Positions 58,884 to 64,000 of a DNA stretch of 64,000 bases are shown in pieces (position 1 is the stretch's first letter; each line of letters starts with the position of its first letter). The notes beneath the pieces were generated by a model. It made no database searches, was not told the DNA's origin, and saw only the letters and a list, made by a program, of their open reading frames with translations. This DNA is from Alphaproteobacteria bacterium. Lineage in GTDB: Bacteria > Pseudomonadota > Alphaproteobacteria > UBA8366 > GCA-2717185. The DNA lies in contig WLWY01000017.1 in NCBI GenBank assembly GCA_012103325.1, positions 1 through 64,000 of the forward strand, read 5' to 3'. Made by a program: the position numbers and the translations under genes.

Positions 58884-60041
58884 GGAGACCTCTGCGAAAC
58901 GGGTTCAGGATCGGAGATAATCGTTGGGTTTGGAGGTTGGTGCATAGGTTTGGCGGTTTTTCGCGTTGGGTTTTGGGACGCTCTTGACGAGATCGGCAAG
59001 GGACGGTGTCAGGGCATAAGAGTTTCGGCACGTCTCAGGTTCATGGCGATGCACAGGAGATGAAGGTGGGACTGGTTCTTCTGCATCCCCCTGTATCGGG
59101 CCCGGCGGTATCGGTAAGACCGCTTCAGAGTTCCGAACAGGCGCTCGACATTAGCGCGGATCGGGGAGATCAGGCGGTTGCGGACCTGTTGCCAGTGCGG
59201 CAGCGCCGGTTGGTTCTTATGGCTGCGGTGCATGATCCGGTCCTTGATGCCCCTCGCCTTGAGGCGCCGGCGGCGCTCCTTGTGCTCATAGGCTTTGTCA
59301 GCATAGACCGCCCGCTCGTCGCCCTGGATCAGCGCGTCGGCCACTTCGCTCTCATAGGTTTTGGCCGACGTCATCATCGCATCGCGGATCAATTCGGAGC
59401 CCTGATCGACGGCGATATGCGCCTTGTACCCGAAATAGGCCGTGCGCCCGCGCCGCGTCCAATCGGCATCCGGATCGAGCGCCGAACGCCCGCCGGAAAC
59501 ACCGGACGGCCGGCTGACCGAAGCCTCGATCAGGGTGGCATCGATCAGTGTGCCCGTCTTCAGCATCAGCCCGTGACGCTCCAACTGCCGGTTCGTTTCC
59601 GCCAGAAGCTTCGCCGTCAGTTTCCTCTCTGCCAGCGCCGCCCGGAAGCGCACGAACGTCGTCTCGTCCGGTGTCTCGTCGCTCAACGAGAACCCGCAGA
59701 ACCGTCGGAACGACAGACGATCCCCCAACGCCTCCTCCAGGTCCGGGTCGGAAAGACCATACCATTGCTGCAGCAAAACCGCCTTGTACATCGACAGCGC
59801 CGGATACCCTCTGCGCCCCTTCTTCGAGCGAACCGACTTCAGGAGCTTCTCGAAGCGAGACCAGTCGAAAAGACCTTCGATACGCTCCAGACGTTTATTC
59901 GAACCCGCACCCGGCGCCACAAACGCATCCGCAAAGCCACCCTCACCAACCCGCTTCTCACCCATCAAGACCTCCGTCATAGCGATCACTCTAAAGAATC
60001 ACCGTTTCGACAAAGTTGCTACCCATTTCGCAGAGGTCTCC
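58884..60041 (-). mobile_element. IS5-like insertion sequence, copy 3 (1158 bp)
   Basis: It is flanked by TTGA at 58880-58883 and 60042-60045, with the same ends and length as the other two copies. It lies in the same orientation relative to the MITE as copy 1. Confidence 0.95.
59009..59989 (-). CDS. IS5-family transposase, copy 3
   Basis: The 326-residue product is identical by eye to copy 2 and has G at residue 167. The DDE residues D150, D231 and E282 are intact. Confidence 0.95.
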   Translation of the reverse strand: MIAMTEVLMGEKRVGEGGFADAFVAPGAGSNKRLERIEGLFDWSRFEKLLKSVRSKKGRRGYPALSMYKAVLLQQWYGLSDPDLEEALGDRLSFRRFCGFSLSDETPDETTFVRFRAALAERKLTAKLLAETNRQLERHGLMLKTGTLIDATLIEASVSRPSGVSGGRSALDPDADWTRRGRTAYFGYKAHIAVDQGSELIRDAMMTSAKTYESEVADALIQGDERAVYADKAYEHKERRRRLKARGIKDRIMHRSHKNQPALPHWQQVRNRLISPIRANVERLFGTLKRSYRYRRARYRGMQKNQSHLHLLCIAMNLRRAETLMP

Positions 60042-60125
60042 TTGAGGGGGGAGGACTAAGGTGGGGGTGGACGGCGGCTCCCCTTACTATTTCGCAGAGG
60101 TCTCCGCAGGGAGAGGGTAAAAAGA

Positions 60126-62993
60126 CTACGCGAGGCCGGCGGCGGCCTCCACGTAGATGGCGGCGCCCGTGGCGGCATCGCTATACACGGTGTAGCTTTC
60201 GGTCTCATCGTCGCCGTCGGTGTCGAGCTCTTCGGTGCTGATGTCCCAATCCTCGCCGACGACGGTGACCGTGTCGTCTGCGTCGCGGCGGACGATAAGG
60301 GTGTTTTCGGTTTCGGTCAGGGCGTTGACGCCGCTGGTTGCGGCGAGGATGTCGTCCAGGCCGATGGTCAGGGAGGCTTCGCCGTCGCGCAGATCGAAGC
60401 TTTCGATACCGCTGATTGCGTTGTCGTCCACGGCGGTGAGGTCGAGGTCGAAATCGATGACGGCCGTGTCGGTGCCGGCGCCGCCATCGGCCAGGATGAA
60501 GCCGTCGTCGCCGAGAACCAGCCGATCGTCGCCGTCCTCGCCGCGTAAGGCGTCCTCGCCGCCGTTGCCGATAATGACGTCGTCATCGTCGCCGCCGTTG
60601 ATGATGTCGTTGCCGGTCGTGCCGGAAAGCACGTCCGCATCTGCGGTGCCGTCGATCGTGTTCGCGGCTTCGATCGCGACGCTGGTTGTGGCGACATCGC
60701 TCTCGACGCCGTTGGCGTCGGTGACGCTAATCTCGATTTCCCGCACGCCGGGCGCCACGTCGTTCGACAGGCTTGCCAGCTCGACGCTCGAGAGTGCTGC
60801 TTCGTAATCTTCCAGGGACGCTTCGCCGGACAGGACCAGCCGGTACACACCAGCGGTTTCGTCGAAGCCCTGTTCGGTGATCGCGATACCGAATTCTTCC
60901 AGACCGGCAACCTGCAGGATGTCGCCGTCTTCGTAACCGGAGGCGATTTCCAGCGTGGCTTCGGAGAGCGTCGCGTCGTTCGCATCGGCCAGCGAGATGT
61001 CCGGTGCGATGGTGATCGGCGTCAGCGCTTCGCCAACGACGGGCTCGAAATCGATGCGGATGACCAGATCGTTGAAGTCGCGGTCGCCCAGATTTTTCAG
61101 ATCCTCGAAGCCGATGACGAGGCCGCCGGTCTCCGGGTCGATGTTGCTGATCGTGTGCGACCGGCCGTCGGCGTTCAGCTGAATGGCGCCGTCCGCCTCT
61201 GCCGTATGGTACACGTAGCCTTTGACCTGATGCTCCACCCCGTCTTCACCGATGAAGAAGAGCGACGGGTTGACGCTGTCGACGGTGGCGTCGCCGTCGC
61301 CGTCGCGGAATTCATAAACGCCTTCGCCCCACTTGTCGTAATCGTTGCGGCGGTCGCCGTTGGCGATGATAAAAAACCCAATCTTGTCGCCGGCAGCGAC
61401 GTCGAGTGCGAAAGACGATTCGCCGGGGTTGAGATTGCCGCCGGACCGGTTGGCGGAGGCGTTCTCCCAGATCAGCGACGCGTCGGTCAGTTGACCGTCG
61501 TCGTCGATCTTGTAGTAGCCGACCGTGTTGCGGTAACCGGCGCCCTCGCTCATGAAGGTCAAGGTGACGGCGTGCTCGTTCGCGAGTTCCAGGTCGGACA
61601 TCGTGACGCCGTTGATCGACGACTGCGTCGTCAGCGTGTGGCCGATCACGGTGGGCTGGGCCTGCGCCGATTGCGCCGTCAGGTTCGCGACAACCGGGGT
61701 GCCGTCCACAGGGGTGGCGGGGGTCTCCGCGATGGGCGTATCGTTCGTGCCGTCATCGTTACCCTTCCCGGCGCTCTTTGGCGCGGGCGCCGACGCGGGG
61801 GTGGCAACTTTGCTGGCTTCGAAACCGGCATCGTTACCGAAACCGCCGCCGAGATCGACTTCCCGGCTTTCGATATCCGTATCGCTGATCTCTTCGCGCT
61901 CATTGACCTGTTCGGTATCGCCGCCCGCCGCCGGTGCGAGGTCGGACAGGGCCTCGGCCAGCTTGTCGAGGTCGGGCTCGTTGCCGTCGGCTTCGGCCTT
62001 GGGTGCCGTTTCGTTTTCTTGCGTGGCGCCTTGCTCGTTTTCGGTTTCGTTCTTGTCGTCGGCGTCGCGCTTTCCGGCCGCGCCCGAGTTGTAAAAGCCG
62101 TTCGAGATGCTCTTGACCTCGCCGTAGAAGCCGCTGATTTCGGCGTCGCTGAACAGGACGGCCTCGGACGGCGGCGCATCGAAACCGGTCACGGTGGACG
62201 TCTCGTTGGCGTCGCTGAGGACGGTGTAGCCCTCATCCGTGACGACGACGATTTCGCCCTCAAGGATGGTGAACTTGCTCTCTTCGCCGGCCGGCTTCAC
62301 TTCGCCGGCAACCTTGGTGCCGCGGATGCCAATGGTGGCGACGGTGGTCTTTACCGTCATGTCGAGCGGGTTGACCTTCGCGATCTCGCCGCTCGAAAAG
62401 ACGAACATGCCTTTCAGGATCGAGAAGGACGAGGAGCCCTCGTGGGTGTTGGGGTCGTAGACGAGTTCGTCGATTGCCAGCCGCGCGTCGCCGCCCAGCG
62501 CGAAGGTGGTCTTGTCGACGAAAAGGAGGTCGACCGCGCCGCCATCTGCGGTTTCCACGACATCGCCCTGATAGATCGGGTCGCCAGCCTGCAGTTCTTC
62601 GCGGACGCCGCTGGCGCGGGCGACGAATACCGTGCCTGCCGTGCTCTGGGCCTGTCCGATCGGCTGTGCGCCGCCGGCACCCATCTGCGCGAACTGGCCG
62701 GCGGCTTCCGGCGGGGTGAAGGAATTAACGAGTTCCGGGCTCAGGCGGCCGCCTTCCGGCGTCATCAGATCGGGGGCGGGGTCGCCCAGGAAATAATCCC
62801 GCACGATGACTGTTTCGCCGTCGGGACCGGTCAGTTGCAGGTCGTCGCCCTGTTTCAGGAACGTCGCATCGGTGGCAAACTTACCGCTCGGCAGGGTCAG
62901 TGTATCCGGCGACGTGGCGTCGATGACGGTCGTTGCACCGAAGGTTTCGCCATTCTGTGGCGTAAATCCGCTGATATTAACGGGTGCAGACAT
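60126..62993 (-). CDS. Large FecR-domain/DUF4114/RTX-type secreted protein
   Basis: The 955-residue acidic protein has no N-terminal signal peptide. Residues about 120-230 are a FecR domain (ATIGIRGTKVAGEVK). A low-complexity Glu/Asp/Ala linker (300-440) follows. Residues about 480-650 include a DUF4114 segment (GFEDLKNLGDRDFNDLVIRI). The RTX part (about 785-830) has calcium-binding nonapeptides such as GNDIINGGDDDDVIIGNGGEDALRGEDGDDRL, shown here only in part: GTTGNDIINGGDDDD. The C-terminus ends in Ala-rich GAAIYVEAAAGLA. This architecture fits a type I secreted surface adhesin. No HlyB/D/TolC genes are nearby. GAGGGAGG precedes ATG 62993. Confidence 0.88.
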   Translation of the reverse strand: MSAPVNISGFTPQNGETFGATTVIDATSPDTLTLPSGKFATDATFLKQGDDLQLTGPDGETVIVRDYFLGDPAPDLMTPEGGRLSPELVNSFTPPEAAGQFAQMGAGGAQPIGQAQSTAGTVFVARASGVREELQAGDPIYQGDVVETADGGAVDLLFVDKTTFALGGDARLAIDELVYDPNTHEGSSSFSILKGMFVFSSGEIAKVNPLDMTVKTTVATIGIRGTKVAGEVKPAGEESKFTILEGEIVVVTDEGYTVLSDANETSTVTGFDAPPSEAVLFSDAEISGFYGEVKSISNGFYNSGAAGKRDADDKNETENEQGATQENETAPKAEADGNEPDLDKLAEALSDLAPAAGGDTEQVNEREEISDTDIESREVDLGGGFGNDAGFEASKVATPASAPAPKSAGKGNDDGTNDTPIAETPATPVDGTPVVANLTAQSAQAQPTVIGHTLTTQSSINGVTMSDLELANEHAVTLTFMSEGAGYRNTVGYYKIDDDGQLTDASLIWENASANRSGGNLNPGESSFALDVAAGDKIGFFIIANGDRRNDYDKWGEGVYEFRDGDGDATVDSVNPSLFFIGEDGVEHQVKGYVYHTAEADGAIQLNADGRSHTISNIDPETGGLVIGFEDLKNLGDRDFNDLVIRIDFEPVVGEALTPITIAPDISLADANDATLSEATLEIASGYEDGDILQVAGLEEFGIAITEQGFDETAGVYRLVLSGEASLEDYEAALSSVELASLSNDVAPGVREIEISVTDANGVESDVATTSVAIEAANTIDGTADADVLSGTTGNDIINGGDDDDVIIGNGGEDALRGEDGDDRLVLGDDGFILADGGAGTDTAVIDFDLDLTAVDDNAISGIESFDLRDGEASLTIGLDDILAATSGVNALTETENTLIVRRDADDTVTVVGEDWDISTEELDTDGDDETESYTVYSDAATGAAIYVEAAAGLA

Positions 62994-63218
62994 CGCTTAT
63001 GCCTCCCTCACAGGGCGCCAACCGGCGGATACAGGTGATGTGCTCGTCTCGATCATGTTTGAAGATTATGTCAATTGCCCGGTTTCGACGTCCTTCAAAT
63101 GGGTGAAGGATTCGACTAATTTGAATTTTTTCGGACTAAAATAACTAATTATAATCAATAGCTTGTACAATTTTCTTAAAATTTTATATGTATTGTTTTA
63201 GATCTCCTCGCCCCCAAG
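62994..63218. promoter_or_regulatory. Upstream region of the RTX-type gene
   Basis: The 225 bp contain an AT-rich part (63110-63200) that probably holds the promoter of the large secreted protein. No gene is seen. Confidence 0.4.
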
Positions 63219-63263
63219 GGCATACCGGTAGTTATCCGGTACTTGGATCGCTACCGGTATGCC
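63219..63263. repeat. 13-bp perfect inverted repeat
   Basis: GGCATACCGGTAG at 63219-63231 and its exact reverse complement CTACCGGTATGCC at 63251-63263 enclose 19 bp. It lies between the small ORF and the RTX gene upstream region, so it may be a terminator for the small gene or an operator. Confidence 0.65.
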
Positions 63264-63314
63264 GGTCCAGCGGTGGGAGAGGGAGGCACTGGACCTCGGG
63301 GGGAATGGATTGCG

Positions 63315-63467
63315 TCAGCGTTCGTCGCGCATTTTCTCGCCATCGATCGCAAAGACACCGGGCTTTTCGTATCCCAGCGCCGCGTTCTCGGCCGTGACCA
63401 GCGTACTGCCCGCAAAAACGGCGACAGCCAGGAACAGAATGCTTAATGCGTCTCGCAGCGAAATCAT
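63315..63467 (-). CDS. Small (50-residue) predicted membrane or secreted peptide
   Basis: From ATG 63467 the peptide opens MISLRDALSILFLAVAVFAG, a single hydrophobic helix, and continues STLVTAENAALGYEKPGVFA to IDGEKMRDER and a stop at 63315. AGGAG lies seven bases upstream of the ATG, which makes a real gene likely despite its length. It is on the same strand as, and about 320 bp upstream of, the RTX gene. I recognise no family. It could be a signal-peptide-like or small membrane protein. Confidence 0.65.
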   Translation of the reverse strand: MISLRDALSILFLAVAVFAGSTLVTAENAALGYEKPGVFAIDGEKMRDER

Positions 63468-63586
63468 GCTCAATCTCCTATGCGCCCGCCGTTAAGGTTA
63501 ATCGACGCTGGCAAGGGAGAAGGTAGAGGACAGCTGTTTCAGCCCTGCTTCGCAGGGACGAATTATTGGTTTCAATTGTTTCAGCG

Positions 63587-64000
63587 TTAAGCCGCTGGTA
63601 GCCGCAGCTTCTCGCTATAGGTTTCGACCACCGTATCGAGGTCCGGGATTCGCGTCGTCACGTCGATGGCACGCACGCCGAACAGCGCCGGGTCGAGCGG
63701 CATGTCGGGCTCCTTGCCGGCCGCGAGGTCCTTAGCCATTTGGATGAGCTTGCGCCGGGCGGCGATGATGGCGACATCGGAGGTGCCGAGATGCTCGTTT
63801 TCGCGGTCGACGATGGGGCCCATGCTTTCGACGATGGCGCGGTCCTGATTGTTGATGCCGGGCATGCCGGTGGCACTGCCCTGGCGCTGTACCGCGCGGT
63901 CGAGGCCGTATTCGTTCGACTTGTTGGTGATCGGCACGTAGCTGCCGGGGATCGTCCGTGGTGCGGCGCCGAGGCCGGTTTCCAGATAGTCGCGCTCTTC
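63587..64000 (-). CDS. C-terminal part of a Rieske aromatic-ring-hydroxylating oxygenase, cut by window
   Basis: The frame is open from the right edge to a stop at 63587 and gives the last 137 residues. ERDYLETGLG, YVPITNKSNEYGLDRAVQRQ, GMPGINNQDRAIVESMGPIV and RENEHLGTSDVAIIAARRKL are typical of the C-terminal region of phthalate 4,5-dioxygenase-type alpha subunits. The Rieske and mononuclear iron motifs lie outside the window. It would hydroxylate an aromatic acid or ether with a separate reductase. A 120-bp gap separates it from the small peptide gene. Confidence 0.85.
   Translation of the reverse strand, partial: EERDYLETGLGAAPRTIPGSYVPITNKSNEYGLDRAVQRQGSATGMPGINNQDRAIVESMGPIVDRENEHLGTSDVAIIAARRKLIQMAKDLAAGKEPDMPLDPALFGVRAIDVTTRIPDLDTVVETYSEKLRLPAA

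Larger units (their letters stand above)
58745..60105. mobile_element. MITE copy 3, interrupted by the IS5-like element
   Basis: Both ends are well kept: GGAGACCTCTGCGAAATAGT at 58745 and its mirror CTATTTCGCAGAGGTCTCC ending 60105. The flanks CTGCA and GCAGG suggest a GCA duplication. The left palindrome carries an extra hairpin (CTGAAATG...CATTTCAG) of about 22 bp, making the element near 199 bp without the IS. The second palindrome is split by the IS at TTGA. Confidence 0.8.

Noticed and set aside
61155..63038. 627-codon frame on the plus strand
   Set aside because: It is antisense to the RTX-type protein and has low-complexity Val/Gly/Arg content.
1..64000. CRISPR arrays, tRNA or rRNA genes, prophage or integrase, replication origin
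   Set aside because: No regularly spaced repeats, cloverleaf-like sequences, ribosomal RNA segments, phage structural genes or dnaA-box clusters were noticed.

Overview
The window is a high-GC stretch of bacterial chromosome, about 98% accounted for by genes and repeats. It most resembles a metabolically versatile, free-living alphaproteobacterium (Rhodospirillales-like is my best guess; no rRNA or other firm taxonomic marker is present). The gene families point that way: Ldh_2 and dialkylglycine-decarboxylase-like enzymes, DUF1177, three LLM-class flavin oxidoreductases, three PhyH-type plus two other 2-oxoglutarate oxygenases, two acyl-CoA dehydrogenases, a MmcQ/YjbR protein, a ygiB-ygiC pair and a PAS_5 protein. 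There is no phage, plasmid, CRISPR, tRNA or rRNA signal.

Layout. 1-8035: a partial enolase-superfamily dehydratase, divergent from a five-gene operon (DUF1177, LLM oxidoreductase, 2Fe-2S subunit, a fused Mo/FAD molybdenum hydroxylase, cysteine desulfurase). 8262-9851: an alanine-repeat protein of unknown role. 9875-11213: a small palindromic element (MITE) interrupted by an IS5-like element. 11241-17553: DEAD-box helicase, a second type of MITE, response regulator, ygiC-ygiB, gamma-carbonic anhydrase. 17572-30962: mixed catabolic genes (Ldh_2, PhyH, alpha/beta hydrolase, ComA-like, IPNS-like oxygenase, histidine kinase, LLM, dienelactone hydrolase, SDR, TauE exporter, PhyH, TerB). 31030-33816: a chemoreceptor with a periplasmic c-type haem DUF3365 partner. 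34266-41040: AidB-like dehydrogenase, PEP-CTERM protein, class III aminotransferase with flavin reductase, TauD oxygenase, CapA-like protein. 41082-42419: second MITE plus IS. 42401-47770: cupin, LLM, cupredoxin and a LysR/hydrolase/tautomerase/hydratase operon. 47948-50068: three tandem PEP-CTERM paralogues. 50065-58614: a cupin/amidohydrolase/SMP-30/thiolase operon, VOC protein, acyl-CoA dehydrogenase, PhyH, MFS. 58745-60105: third MITE plus IS. 60126-62993: a FecR/DUF4114/RTX giant protein; then a small predicted membrane peptide and a partial Rieske oxygenase.

The most unusual layer is the mobile DNA. One 1158-bp IS5-like element is present three times. Each copy sits in the centre of the same hairpin of the same ~177-bp MITE, with a TTGA duplication (TCAA for the copy lying in an inverted MITE). 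The IS lies in both orientations relative to the MITE, so the site has been hit independently at least twice. The IS and MITE share the terminal sequence GGAGACCTCTGCGAAA. Two further MITE families with CTAG duplications occur. One 125-bp family sits directly against the ribosome-binding site of two different genes and keeps its stem by compensatory changes. Genes are otherwise arranged as short catabolic operons typical of oligotrophic generalists.
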